From: Phoenix dactylifera
Taxonomy: Eukaryota; Streptophyta; Magnoliopsida; Arecales; Arecaceae
DNA: 64,000 bases
Direction of reading: 5' to 3'
Assembly: GCF_009389715.1 (NCBI RefSeq)
Contig: NC_052400.1
Span: 6,212,741-6,276,740, forward strand
The translations under genes and the position numbers were made by a program. Of the stretch, positions 49,401 through 62,130 are shown piece by piece. The notes beneath the pieces were generated by a model, which had not been told where the DNA came from, searched no databases, and was given only the letters and a program-made list of their open reading frames with translations. The stretch's first letter is position 1, and each line of letters starts with the position of its first letter.

Positions 49401-51400
49401 TTAAAAACAACACTGAGGAGGCAATTAAAATAAACATGCACTTCCTATGTGTTCTTTTAATATCGATCATTAACTAAGATGTTTAATCTTAACATTTAAA
49501 AACCTTCAATGCTACTCTAAGATGATGCAATAAGCAGAACCTAAACTATGAGCACTACCGTGGATGGCTCTCTTTCATTCTTGAAATACAATCAAACACC
49601 GTTAGCGCGATACATATACGGCACGATAATGAAGGAGAGCCTCCTATCTCCAAGATGAATGATATAGATGGCTATCCACGATAGTACAAGACTATGCGGT
49701 GCAAAAGTCAGACCACAGAGGACCATGGGTCCTAAAATATTTCCACTCATCAATGTGTCCATCCCTGAAAAGCCACGTGTCAATAATTGAACTCGACGAT
49801 AGGCACCTTGGTGCAATTTAGTAGCAACCCAATCATGCTATCCTCGATGTAATGATGTTGCTATCCGGGCTTAACCTAGGCCATCCAAGATGATGACAAA
49901 GATAAACAGAATGGAAATCTAATGCTATGGTGCGCTGTCTCTTTCTACCTTAATTTCCCAAAGCTCGTATCTTAGTAAATCCACTTCTATCATCCTTCAT
50001 TTCAAAGTGCAAGGGAGTTTCCATCCCATCACCCCTCACGCCTGCTTTAAGCCTTCACCTCTCTCCGCAGAGCGGTGGGCATGACAATAGCAACATGGGT
50101 TGGTGGCCACCTACTCCAACTCTATAAAAATCCCACATTCGTCGCATTGTATACAGGAGGAGTTAGTGGGTGGCCCACCAACAGTTCCATCCAATGTGCC
50201 CATGAAAGCATTTTTGGTAGTCAACTTCAAGAGGCTGCCACTTGGGAAGACATCGACGTGGATTTGGCAAATTTTCAACATCAACATTAGATGGACGAGC
50301 GTTGAGCTTGAATTGACTTTGCTTTGTGTGATATCAAAAAAAAAAAAAACTAAAATTAGAAATGAGGTGTTTTCGTATAATACGCCCAGTGATCTAAGAG
50401 TTCTGTAAAATACTATGGTCATATTATCTCAAAATAAAAATCATCAGTAATTTAAGATCACCTTAAAATTTTCATTTGGATCACCAAATGCTGCATTTTG
50501 ATAGGCGGCAGTTTAGTATATGCTTATATTAACAGAGATGCTTAATCCACTGCACCGTTGACATTGAACATCTCTTGACCAATCATTTTAATTTTTAGTT
50601 GCCACCTCCATCAGTTGTACCGTACATAACACTGTCGTCCTCATAATCCATTTGCCATGTCCAACGACTAGAAGAAAGACGGCAGGCAACTTAGCCGATT
50701 AGGATGGATTCGAATGACCTATAAGTTTCACTTCAAATTTTCACGAGAGCGAATCAAAAGCTAGATTTCCAACTCTCCAACCGGTGGGATACAAAATCTA
50801 GGATCCCTTGCTCGCGAACTGTAGGATAGCTCCAAAACATGTATAAAAATAAAGAAAAGGTTACGTGAAAAAATAACCGCCAAGAGCCATTGGCCCTTAG
50901 GCGTTGACAATGAGCTATTTAAAAAGATTTGTATTTTTAAAGTAGGCATGGGCCATAAGACCTCTTACCCAGTGCCCTCACATCATCCTCCCATGGACGC
51001 AATTGTGATAGATAGCATAGCCAACATCTTGTGCAGTCCTCTTCTCCTCCTCTTTATATTGGCTTCTGTGACTTCCTTAACCACTGCCTCCATTTGTTAG
51101 GATTTATCTAGTAATCTCTTCTTCTTAGCTCTTCTGCTATTCCTCTTCTCATATTTGTGTTGTTTTCTTCTCCACCATCGCGAATGATTAGATCCTCAAC
51201 ATCCCTTAAAAGCCATGAGTAATCTAAAGTTCCCAAGAGCGAAGGTTTGTTCTCATCAAGTGTATGATCGAGGTTGAAGACACAAGCTTCCTCTTTATCA
51301 ATTCTTGCTCTTTGATGTTCTTCACGGAAGAAGTTTTAACATCTTTGTTTTTCTTTGGCTTTTAGCCGGATATCATAGAAATCATAGTCATCCCTTTGAT
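46455..51400. other. Intergenic spacer
   Basis: No supported gene. Small open frames (for example around 49,600, 50,100 and 50,761) show no family features. It includes a C run at about 48,672-48,687 and an A run at 50,336-50,349. Confidence 0.5.
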
Positions 51401-51523
51401 GAAGGGAAGTGTATATTGTGAAAAACAAAAACAAAAACTTTATACCGTCTTCATCACACACTTGTTCTTGAAGCAAGTGTTACACACTTAGCTTTTTGTG
51501 AAGCAATCTTAGGAAAGGTGGAA

Positions 51524-51916
51524 ATGGGGAAGGAGAAGGGAAAGAAGGGCCTCATACTGAAGACTTTGGAACGGTGCCGGTCCATCGGAGGCCACCGCAA
51601 GGAGGGGAAGCGGCACATGGCTCCTGAAGGGTGCTTCGCAGTGTACGTTGGTCCCGGTAAGGAGAGGTTCGTGGTCCGAATGGAGTGCATCAACCATCCT
51701 CTCTTCCAGATGCTCCTCGACGAGGCCGAGATGGAGTACGGGTATGCGACGGAGGGTCCCCTCGAGCTCCCATGCAACGTCGAGCTCTTCAATAGGGTCT
51801 TGTGGGAGATGGAGCAAGAACTGGTGGCAGGCACACCAAAGTGCAGCTTCACTAGAAGCCACTCCGGGTACCGCCTGCTAAGCCCATCAAGGCCGATGGT
51901 GATCGGTCGATACTAA
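51524..51916 (+). CDS. SAUR family auxin-responsive protein
   Basis: Intronless, 130 residues. The start is the ATG at 51,524; the open frame reaches two codons further only through GTG. The central SAUR domain (about residues 32-95) reads APEGCFAVYVGPGKERFVV, then INHPLFQMLLDEAEMEYGY and LELPCNVELF. A basic N-terminus (KEKGKKGLILKTLERCRS) and a short C-terminal tail surround it. SAUR proteins generally promote cell expansion by inhibiting PP2C-D phosphatases and so activating plasma-membrane proton pumps; that role here is inferred from family. A TATATT lies near 51,411. No TGTCTC auxin element was noticed in about 500 bp upstream. Confidence 0.93.
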   Translation: MGKEKGKKGLILKTLERCRSIGGHRKEGKRHMAPEGCFAVYVGPGKERFVVRMECINHPLFQMLLDEAEMEYGYATEGPLELPCNVELFNRVLWEMEQELVAGTPKCSFTRSHSGYRLLSPSRPMVIGRY

Positions 51917-53340
51917 GAACGATCGAAGCAGCTTGTTATGTTGATGTTATAGCTTCATGTGGCTGTGTTACTATGTACAAGCTATGCAGAAGATGTTTGC
52001 TTTCTCTCTCTCTTTTTTCAATGTTTTTGAGGGTACCAATCAACATAGCTAAGTTGATTGGTCCTTCATTCTATGTTAAGGCTTACAAATATATACATAT
52101 GGGTATGGCTTCTTCGTGTAATGAAGTTCTCATGAGCTGCCTATCAATATGTTTTATTGTATTAGTAATTAGTTTTCAGCAGTAGTTTGGTAGTGTTGTT
52201 AAACAGCTTGTTTTGATGCTAATCTTAGCCTTTTATGAGATGAGATGTACTGAAGATGCTGTTTAATTTCATTCCTTCAGCACATGTAGTATACTTCCTG
52301 CATATATTTTCCTTCTACTTTGGAGTGATCCAGAGACTTTTCCCGATCATGTAGAATGGAAGAGATGTATGCTGAAACCTAGGGACTAATTAAAGCTGAT
52401 GAGGGTTCCTCTGTTCTTAATTAAGGCTAATCAACTTAATATGACGCTGTACAATGATTCTTATGATGCGCGTCCTTTTTCCTTGGTGGGTTGTTGGTAC
52501 ATGCTCATTTCCATGTTTTCTTTTTTCTTCTCTCTATTTTCCAAAAGAAAATCTGTTCTTTTTCCTTTGAGATCCATGCTCATCTTTATGTCTGCTCTGT
52601 GAACTTCTCTAGTCATTGGTCCTTCGAAAACTGCTTGCCTCCGTGGATATCTTTGGGTATGTTAGCTCTACTGCTTCATCTTATCTAATAATACTTCCTT
52701 TACATTCAAGAGAAAAGCTCTACCATACATATTTAGGGCTCAAACTTTGTATGTTCTAGGCCTAACCCAATTCCTCAATGCCAAGGTATCATGGAACAAA
52801 TAATGCCCTAGGTATGAAGTTTCCCTGAACAGTTGTACTCCTCCCTTCTGTTTGCCATCTGATGGCAATCTGTTCGTGTATTTTTGAAAGATACAATTCA
52901 TCTATGCACAATAATCTTGAAGTAGTTTTACTTGTGCAACTCATGACGGCCCTAGTTCAATTTCTACTTCAGAGCCTGTTTGGATAATTCAGCAAGATTA
53001 GGTTGGATTTTCTGCTAGACTCATGGATTAGATAGCCCATTTGGGCGTAGCTCACATCAACCTAATACTTCCCAGCCTGAACCCTATCAAGGAAACGAAA
53101 AAACCACCGTGGACTTTTTTCTTCCTGCAGACGAACAAGTCCAATGGCTATGATTTAGGTGGGGATATGGATGGATCCTTAAAAAATTGCAAGCTAAGCG
53201 GGTCAACAGGCTTGATTCCTACAGGAATATTCGAACAAGCCTCAATATCTCTCCCATAAGACTTCTCCAATTGATAGATTTATTTTTCAATAGCTTCCTC
53301 TCGGGTGTGTACAACAATTTGGCAGCCCATGCGGTAACTT
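51917..53340. other. SAUR 3' flank and spacer
   Basis: Includes the SAUR 3' UTR, whose end is not defined. No other gene seen. Confidence 0.5.
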
Positions 53341-53349
53341 TTTGATGCG

Positions 53350-53454
<105 letters not shown>

Positions 53455-53805
53455 AACTAAGTTCCTATGTCACTCCATTAAATTACCAACCAATCTTGCG
53501 ATGCTGATAAACTGGATTATACGATGCAGCAATATTATGCCTCTATATAAATAATTCCCTAACAAGCACAAATATATATGTCATCATAATAAAGTTCTTA
53601 TTTTAAGTTCTAATCAGCAAAAGTAATTTTTTGAGCAAAACGGTGGCTGATCCATTCTGTTTCATTTCAGCAAAAATAAAAGAAAGAAGCTCTTAGAATT
53701 TGATGAATACAACAAAAGGTACAGCAAAAATAAAAGAATCTTGTAGCAACTAAACAACAATTCAAAATAAAACTAAACAAATATGATAGAAGCAATATAA
53801 GATAT

Positions 53806-54443
53806 TACCACTGAGAACTGGCTGGCCCTAGGCACCGCAGCGAGAAGCGAAGAGCTTGGTAGTCGGTTGTCAGCTACTCGAGTCAAAATTGGAGGAGACG
53901 AGTGGTGCTCGGTCACTGTAGCCAAGCTCCTCGTCAGATGGTGGCACTCCAACCTGAAACAGCCTAAAGCAAAGAAATTCTCTGGCTAAAACGTATTCGG
54001 CTGAGGACCCTCCAATGCCTAAATCAGTATGGTTATCAGGAGATAGGAGGAGGTTGTCTCTCAATATGTTAGGGTATTCTTCTTGCTTGCTTACCTCCTC
54101 CGCCTCACCTTTTTTTGTGTATATCTGCTGGAGGAGCCTACCTACCATCAGAGAATTAGGGCACGTGGGTCGACCAAAAGTGACTAGCCTGAGTACGGCC
54201 AGAACATCAAGTGTGAATACTTCGCACACTAATGACGTCCTACATGTCACATCAGTGGGATCTTGATGATCATTGGGTCTTCTGGTTAGGATGCGGCCAA
54301 CTATGGGGAGCTCCTATAGTGAGCTCGGCAGTATGGCGTTGAGCCCACTCAACAATCGCTCTATATCCACCACGTGTTAGTGTCATGGCTGTTTTAATTG
54401 GTTGGACCTTCTTGAGAGCTATAGCCAGTTTGGAAGCATGTCA
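53806..54443 (-). repeat. Tat element 3' LTR
   Basis: Aligns by eye along its whole length with 60,784-61,424: shared CTAGCCCTAGGCACCGCAGC-like start, CAAGCTCCTC, GGGTCGACCAAAAGTGAC. The terminal TG has mutated to TA on the plus strand. Confidence 0.85.
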
Positions 54444-54465
54444 TTTGCCCCCCACTTTCGCAACC
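54444..54465 (-). other. Tat element polypurine tract
   Basis: Minus-strand GAAAGTGGGGGGCAAA immediately before the 3' LTR start. Confidence 0.7.
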
Positions 54466-55012
54466 AAGCCAACCTATCCTGCATAGGCTGCGAAAATAGT
54501 TTTTTTGTAGAATGGCTGCTTTAATGAACATCGTTGAAGAGGATGCATGGTGCCTTTTCATTGGGAAAATGGAGATTTTTCAAATCCCACATTTATGAAG
54601 GACATGGCCTTGCTTCCTTCCCGAAGCGTCGCAATCATGGGTAAGGCATCCTTGAGTTTAATAGGTGTCTAGATCTTAGTGGCGATCCGAATGGGCATCT
54701 TGGGGCGAACACCTAAGAGACACGCGTCCAAGGCTAGGTGAAGCGTCACCTCATAAGGGGTCGCTCAAACCCTCGATAAATAGAAAAGGTTGTAGCCATA
54801 GCCCATTCACCTCGTTCTTTTTCTCTCTAGAACTTAGAGAGAGAGGAGGAGTTACAAAATTACAGGGCATGACTTGTATTCTTCCATTGCAAGTTTCTCC
54901 TTCCTTGTCCCAACCAGAATCTTGTCTTGGTTTTTTGGTGGGTGGTTCAGCTTTTTTCTCCCTTGTTGTCTTCTTCTCCTCATCTTATTCTTTTTTGTTT
55001 AGAAGATACTCA

Positions 55013-56540
55013 TGGACCCATCTGCTGGAGGTCGGTCTCCCAGTGATGAGGTAATGGGTCAGAGTTCTCCTGACCAGATCTTTGTGGCCTCGGGGGAAGT
55101 TCTTTCTTAGGTATCTTTGGGTCTGAATACTGAGATAAGCCTTCGGAAAAAATTCAACCTTGATCAGATCCAGATAGCATTTTTTATTTTTGAGGACTTT
55201 GTACTTGAGCGCCCTGGTCCTTTAGATCGGATGACTTCGCTGGAGAGAACCGGATAGCCCTGTATGAAGAGTCCCTAAAAGCAGGGCTAAGGCTCTCAAT
55301 TCTCTCAATTATCGTCGACCTATTGGCCCAGTACCAATATGTCCCCCCAGCTCATCCCCGATGCTTGGAGGATAATTATGGGCTTTCTTTATTTTGTTCG
55401 GCTTCAAGAGATCACCCCTATGTCGGAAATGCTTTGAGCCTTCTTTCAAGTGAAGATCCATTCTCAGAATAAGAGATGTCCTTCTTGTAGAAAGGGTTAT
55501 AATGTCCTTCCTCCTGGCCTTTCGTCCGTCCACAGATGGAATGGTCAGTATTTCTTCATATCCTCAATAATTTTTTGGGGTTTTCTGACTCTGTGGAGGA
55601 CACTCGGGAGGCAGGACTTAACCCACTTTCTCTTTTTGTCGGATGAAGAGCAGGACACTGTTGAACTGCTTCGTCTGATGAGGGCTCCACCTTTGGTCGT
55701 TCTAATTCGGAAATCGGCCTTGGTCAATGCTGGCTTGAGTCCCGCCCTTTTTGTCAGCATATCTTCTCATCTTATTTGGCTTCTATTTTGCCAATCTGAA
55801 TTTGGGACTAACTCATTTCTCTTCTATTCTTGCAGCCATAATGTTTGAGGTGGAAGAACTCTTTCGCTCCTCGAGGAAGAGAAAATCTGCTGAGAGCAAT
55901 TCTTCCTTGAGCTAGAGGAGGAGCACACCTGTGGGGCCAGTCTTTAGAATCGAGGAGGAGCCCACCCAGGGAGGATCATCGGAGATAGAGGTGCTTACTA
56001 CCTTCCCCATTAGTACACCATCATCTGCTTTGGCGGCCCCTCTAGTTTCACCGGTTGCACTAGAGGTTATCGGTCCTTCTTCGGCCCCGACAGAGGGGAT
56101 GCATTCTTTCATCGATGGCGGCACCACTAGACTACCGGTCGAGGCATCTGAGCCAGCCTTCAACCCGCCAGTTGGGGGTGCAAGCGTCAACATCTTCACT
56201 CCAGCCAGTTCTCTAGAGCATGGAGTTGGGGACCTTTGTACCGAACTGGTCGAAAAGGGTTTCCGACTCGGTACTACGCTAGGTCGATCCCCGAGTGATG
56301 TGGGAGATGGTCCAGGTGCTCATGCTCCATGGTGACGAGGAGGAGCTGCGGCGAAGACCGCCGGAGAGCGTGATCAGCTCGCCCTTCCACATCATCGTTG
56401 GTGGCTCCTAAGCTAGACCTCAAATTGGTCACCTTCTCGAGTGAGTGCTCGGACGAAGAGGCCTTTGTTCGGGGGTCAGAGATTGTGACTGAGAAAAAAG
56501 AAAAGGAAGAGGAACTGGAAGAAAAGGAGAGGATAGATGA
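55013..56540 (+). pseudogene. Antisense extra ORF of the Tat element
   Basis: Plus strand, opposite to gag-pol. It begins MDPSAGGRSPSDE at 55,013. It includes IPDAWRIIMGFLYFVR and, after a frameshift, an acidic C-terminus (EEKEEELEEEERIDE in the duplicated copy). The middle resembles the domain catalogued as putative gypsy-type transposon (Transposase_28), found in antisense extra ORFs of Tat-lineage elements. Several stops make it non-functional. Function in the family is unknown to me. Confidence 0.65.
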
Positions 56541-56966
56541 ATGATTGTATTTGCCATTGTTGGTCTCTCTTTTTGTTATCTTTTTCTTTTTCTGTTGGCT
56601 CGGCTGTGAGCCAATATTTTGTACTTCTCTTCTTTTTTCTAATAAATGAAATGAATGTCTGCTCATCTTTTTGTTTACTTGAGGTGGCTCCTCAGCTAGA
56701 CCTCAGCTTGGTCACCTTCTCAAGCGAGTGCTCGGACGAAGAGGCCTTTGTTCGGGGGTCAGAGAGTGTGACTGAGAAAGAAGAAAAGGAAGAGGAACTG
56801 GAAGAAGAGGAGAGGATAGACGAATGATTGTATTTGCCATTGTTGGTCTCTCTTTTTGTTTTCTTTTTCTTTTTCTGTTGGCTCGGCTGTGAGCCAATAT
56901 TTTGTACTTCTCTTTTTTTTTCTAATAAATGAAATGAATGTATGCTCGTCTTTTTGTTTACTTGAT
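56401..56966. repeat. 283-bp tandem duplication of the antisense ORF end
   Basis: Two direct copies starting GTGGCTCCT at 56,401 and 56,684. They cover the acidic C-terminus, stop and presumed 3' end (CTAATAAATGAAATGAATG) of the antisense ORF. Copies differ by a few substitutions. Confidence 0.9.
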
Positions 56967-57227
56967 GGTTCGCTTTAAACCAATATGCTTTTCATCTGAA
57001 GGGTTGCTCGGTCAGGTACAGGGCTGCTCCTGCTCAGTAATTGCCTTTCATTTCTCAAGATGGTTGTCGAGGTCCCCACCTTGGTAACATGGTGATTCCT
57101 ACTTGGCAATTGCCCTTTATTTTTTGGGATGGTTGTTGAGGTTTCCATCTCCGTAATGCGGTGGTTCTTTCTCAGTATTTCTCGCAGGGCAGGATCTAGT
57201 CGTTCTCTCAGAAAGCTATGTGCGTCG

Positions 57228-58640
57228 TCATGCTGACCTATGGCCAGAGTTTGACGTGCCTTTCGTTATGAGCAGAGCTTTTTTGCCGAGATGACGAACA
57301 CATGCACCACCTTCTCCAATCGAGGATATCGAGTCTCCACATCTTGAAGGACTCGGCTCATGAAATATACATGCTTCTGAACTCCGACCTCTTCGCAAAT
57401 GAGCACTGAACTTATGGTTCCCGAGGAAATAGCTAGGTAGAGATAGAGTACCTCGCCAGGGATCAGTTTGGAGAGGAGCAATGGCGTGCTGAGATAACTC
57501 CGCAACTTCTCGGATGCAGCTTGACATTCTCTCGTCCAATAGAACCCTTATGGTTGCCTCTAAATTTTGAAGAAAGGTAGGTTCTTCTCAGCTGACCTCA
57601 CGATGAATATGCTTAATGCTACCATTCGTTCGGTGAGGCACTGTACCACCTTCTTGTTCTTTAGGAGAACTATCTCCAATATGGCGTGAATCTTCTTAAG
57701 GTTTGCTTTGATTCCTCATTAAGTCACCATAAAACTGAAAAAAAAAATGGAGGGGACTCCGAATATGCACTGGCTCAAGTTGAGCTTCATACGATGATTT
57801 TTAAAATCTGAAAGGTCTCGTCCAGATCAGCAACATAATGTTTGGCATATCTGCATTTTACCAGCATATCATCAACATAGAACTCCATGTTGCAACCAAC
57901 CTAGTACTTGAACATATTATTGACCAGGCATTGGTAGCTGGCCCCGACATTCTTCAATCCAAAGGACAAAACTTTGTAGCAATAGGGCCCTTTATCTATA
58001 ATTAACCGGCTTTTCTCCTCGTCTTCTGGCACCATTCGGATCTGATTATAGCCCGACAAAGGGTCCATAAAGTAGAGGAGCAGATGGCCTGACGTAGCAT
58101 CGACCAGCTCGTCCATTCTTGGTAAGAAAAACTATCCTTCGGCCAGTCGGGATAGTCTGCCTCCTAGATGAAATTGGGACGGAGAAACTTTTCTACCCCC
58201 TCCTCAATCGCCTTCTGCCTTTCGGGGTGAAGCTCTTTTTCTTCTGCCGAACTAGCCAGAGAGTATGGTCTACAATCAGCTTGTGGGTGATGACTCTGGA
58301 TCTATATCTGGCATATCAGAAGCTAACCATGCAAAGACATTGGCATTAGCGCAAAAAAAATCTAGGAGATACACTTGGACGGTGTCATCAGGATGGGCTC
58401 CAATTTGCACTATTTGGCTCAGCATCGTCCCATCAAGAGACATAGAACAAAGGTCTTCGGCTGGCTCCTGCGCTGCTTCCCTTGGCTATCTCGAGAATCG
58501 AAGCTTTCGATGGCAAGCATCTCCCTCAGCTCTTTCACTTGAGCATAGCCACATCGCATATTCGGGCGAGTGCTTGGTCACCTCAAACCTCTCCTACACC
58601 ACTTCTAGTTGGAAACTTCATCAGCAAGTGATAGGTGGAG
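57228..58640 (-). pseudogene. Tat element reverse transcriptase and RNase H
   Basis: Minus strand. Start of RT near 58,640 (YHLLMKFPT); fingers/palm at 58,116-57,901 with MDELVDATSGH, GYNQIRMVPEDEE and KVLSFGLKNVGASYQ. The catalytic YVDD lies at 57,868-57,879. RNase H follows at 57,505-57,266 with LYLAISSGTISSVL and LQDVETRYPRLEK. The domains sit in different frames with stops. No integrase sequence was recognised in the next 2.8 kb. Confidence 0.88.
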
Positions 58641-59199
58641 ACCACGGCATGCAAGACATTCAATCCTGACCATCCTAAAATAGTGTGATAGGCTGATTAA
58701 CTTTAATGACAAAAAAATCCATCATGATCGTAGTTTGCTATGGGGCTCGTCCTGCTATTACAGGAAGAGTGATAAACCCTTCCATGAAAACGAGTCTCCA
58801 AAAAAGCCGACCAAGGGGAGGTGATCCTCCGAAGCTTGTCAACTGGTAGATTCATTCTAGAAAAAGCCTAGTAAAACAAAATGTCCGCCTAGTTTTCATT
58901 ATCTGCTAGAATTTTTTTTATATCATAATTTGCAATAATAGAGAAAATTACAACGGCATCATTGTGGGGGGTTTGTACCTCTTTTCCATCAGCATCCGAG
59001 AAGGAAATGACTTTCTCTATCCTTGGTCTCTTCATCGACAAGCTTCCTACATAGACAGCTCATGCATAGGCTCTTCAGCTAGACGAACTAGCTCCACTGA
59101 CAGCTATTCCACTGGCTATGGTGCTAATGACTCCAGCCGTCGGTTGCTTATCAAGTTTTGCCTTGGAAGAGGGTCGCTTCAGACCAGGATTGGCTCAGC

Positions 59200-60510
59200 C
59201 TCAAGGATTTTAAACATAGGCGCTGAGGTAGCCCCATTGAATTAGGGCCTCAAACTTATTTTTCAGTTGAAAGCAGTCCTCAGTGTCATGCCCATCGTCG
59301 CGATGGAATTGGCAGTACCGGGTCATGTCCTTGGGAACCATAGACTTTATCTTCCATGGCTGCTTCACATAGTTGCAATCATGGATCTCCATGAGAATTT
59401 GTCGGTGCTGAGTGTTCATGGATGTATATCTCCCAAATCTCTGACAAAGGCTTCTCAGTCGGTGGGGGGCTTCTTCATTCCCTCTAGATTTCTTAGCAGG
59501 GGGTTCAAGTCATCCCAAGCCCACTTATTTCTTTTCATTTGGCTGGGTTTGCCCCAGCTAACTCCCATCATGTCGTCATGGCCTCCTTAATGATGATGTA
59601 CTTGCTATCCGGGCCAATAGCTCAGCATAGTCTCTCTTGAATCTTTTCTATAAAAAAAAAATAAGAAATTCTCAGTCCACTCCTCATGGCAAACATTATG
59701 ACCGAATGATTCAAATTGCATACTTCCAGAATGGCCGCATTAAAGCAGCCGACGTAGTCTCGTAAGGACTCGTTATTTTGCTGCTTGATGGCAAAAAGGA
59801 TGTTTGAACTCCTTCTTAGCCTCTTGCTGCTCATGAAGTGGGCAGCGTACATTCGGTCGAGCTGCTCAAATGAATGGACTAAGCTCGGCTATAGCCCGGT
59901 GTATCACAACCGAGCTATCTTCCGAACGGTAGCTAGGAAAGCTCTGCATAACACCACATCAAAGGCACCCTAGAGCATCATTAGAGCTTTGAAGCTCTCT
60001 AAGTAATCTAGAGGGTCCAAGGTGCCATCATACATCTCCAGCTGCGGCATCTTAAAACGGGGTGAGAGAACAAACTCCCTCATTATCTTCATCGAGAATG
60101 GGGGTTCAGCAGTGAACTCCACGTCTTGTTCTTGATTATCCTGATGTTGCTGTAGGTCTTCGAGGCGCTGGCATATATCCTCGAGCTTATGGTCAAGGTT
60201 GGCCTCTCTTTTGGAAGCCTCGTCGGGTCGATAAGAGGAGGAATAGCTAGAGGCTGACTCCTCCCAAGAGGAAGAGTCCGCAGATCAAGATGGGTCTTCC
60301 TGCACACAACTCTGTGGTTGGTTGAGAAGGCTGCGTGGAACCTTATCGGAGTTGTAATGACGAAAAGGCTGGTCGGGAGGCACCTAGCCCCCACTCTGAG
60401 GTGGGGATTGTTAACTTGAGTGCTCCATGTTCTCTTGATGATCCTAGTTGTGGGCCTCTTGTTGCTGTGGCTGATGGGGGGCAGCTGGCTAGTGGCTACT
60501 GTGGCCAATA
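59200..60510 (-). pseudogene. Tat element gag
   Basis: Minus strand. About 59,622-59,852 has AAHFMSSKRLRRSSNILFAI and ESLRDYVGCFNAAILEV, the gag core of this lineage. About 59,210-59,330 has the CX2HX4HX4C-like zinc motif (YCQFHRDDGHDTEDC). Interrupted by frameshifts. Confidence 0.83.
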
Positions 60511-60770
60511 AGGAGCAGTTGGCTGCTGCATGTATTGAATTGCAATAATCAGCGCCTTGATCTGTTCAAGAAGTGCTTGAAATTGTTCAGAAGTCACCAC
60601 CGAAACCATCTGTATCTCTGGTGGGGGTGGAGCCCTCTGCGGACTCTGTAAAGAACCGTCGGACTCCACCAACATGTTCGGCTAGGCATTAGAAGGTGCT
60701 AGCCACGCCCTTCAAGACTTCATAGTAACGGAGAGACAAAACCTCCTAGGGTGGTCTATGCCCTTCTTCT

Positions 60771-60783
60771 AGCGCCAATCTAT
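60771..60783 (-). other. Tat element primer-binding site
   Basis: Minus-strand ATTGGCGCTAG beside the 5' LTR end, similar to the TTGGCGCC-type sites typical of this lineage. Confidence 0.5.
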
Positions 60784-61424
60784 TGCCACTAAGAACCGAC
60801 TAGCCCTAGGCACCGCAGCAAGAAGAACGATGATGCTGGAGAGCTCTGTGGTCAATTGTCGGCTACTCAGGTTGGAATTGGAGGAGGCGAGCGGTGCTCG
60901 ATCACTGTAACCAAGCTCCTCATCAGATGATGACACTTCAACCTAAAACAACACAAAGCAAAGAAGTCCTCTGGCTAGAACGTATTCGGTGGAGGACCCT
61001 CTGTTGCCAAGTCAGTATGGTTATCAGAAAACAGAAGAAGGTAGTCTCTCGGTCTGTTAGAGCATTCTCATTACTTGCTTACCTCCTCTACCTCACCCTT
61101 TTTGTGTATATCCGGTGGAAGAGCTTACCACGAAAGAATTAGGGCAGGTGGGTCGACCAAAAGTGACCAACCTGAGTACAGCCAGGACATCAGGTGTAAA
61201 TGCTTCACGCACGAATGACGTCCTACTTGTCACATTGGTGGGATCTTGGTGATCATTGGGTCCCTCGGTTAGGATATGGCCAACTGTGGGGAGCTCGTGA
61301 TATGCGAGCTCGATGGTATGGCGCTTGCCTAATGGCTGCTCTCAATGCACTATGTGTTGATGTCGTGGCATGTTTTAATTAGTTAGATCTTCTAGTGAGC
61401 TGTAGCCGATTTGGAGGCGTATCA
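60784..61424 (-). repeat. Tat element 5' LTR
   Basis: 641 bp, TG...CA ends, paired with 53,806-54,443. Clear divergence between the two LTRs by eye marks an old insertion. Confidence 0.85.
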
Positions 61425-62130
61425 AAAGAAACTAAGAACAGATAAGGAGATGAATCAACTCCAAAAGTGCCATTGTCTGGCAAGTACAAAGGATTATTTC
61501 TAAAGCTCTTGAGAAAAGCCACTAAAAGTGCCTTTTTCAGCTTCTCTAAGTTTGCACCTACCCCATGAATATATATTAAAAAATAACATAAAACCAACCA
61601 AACGAACAAATATAAAGATCATTATGTAGTTGATCTTGTTAGGTGCGCCCTCATGGAACATCAACAAAAAAAAAAAAAAAAAAAAAAAATGCAGTTCCCA
61701 CTTTCATCCTCCCATCTTCTAGTAGATTACCATCATTAAGCACTTGCTTAACCTTTTACATTTTTCTCTGCACTTTTTTTTTTTTGGAGCAAAAGATGGC
61801 ACTCCTTTGGTGTCTACAAGGGCCACATATCAGCACAAATTTTTGGTACAACCGACCAAAATGAAACGAATGGAACACCAGACCTGGTGTCATAACATTG
61901 TTTCATTTCACAAAATATAATTTCCAGCAACACATTTAAGAAACATAAAGACAGTCCCAACTTTAGCTTCTGTTGTTACTTTTCAGATATCTTTTAAACA
62001 ATTATAACATGACAAAATAAACACGGATATTGAAGAAAATGCTGCCATAGAGAAGAACCACGAGAGTTGGACATACCAAATCTAAAAATACCAACACAAA
62101 GTTAAGAATGTACCAACATTAAGACTGTTT
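61425..62130. other. Spacer and HHT1 3' flank
   Basis: Contains an A run at about 61,664-61,689 and T run at about 61,776-61,786. Presumably includes the 3' UTR of the BAHD gene. No other gene seen. Confidence 0.5.

Larger units (their letters stand above)
53806..61424 (-). mobile_element. Tat-lineage Ty3/gypsy retrotransposon
   Basis: Two diverged LTRs (53,806-54,443 and 60,784-61,424) enclose 6.3 kb. On the minus strand the order is PBS-side, gag, protease/RT junction, RT, RNase H. An extra open frame lies on the opposite strand between pol and the 3' LTR. No integrase was found. Stops and frameshifts interrupt every domain. The flanks do not show a convincing 5-bp duplication. Confidence 0.85.

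Noticed and set aside
51509..51862. Antisense open frames across the SAUR gene
   Set aside because: Shadows of the GC-rich SAUR coding sequence; the plus-strand frame has the family domain.
53801..61430. Target duplication for the Tat element
   Set aside because: GATAT on one side and AAAGA on the other do not match; the ends are too worn to claim one.
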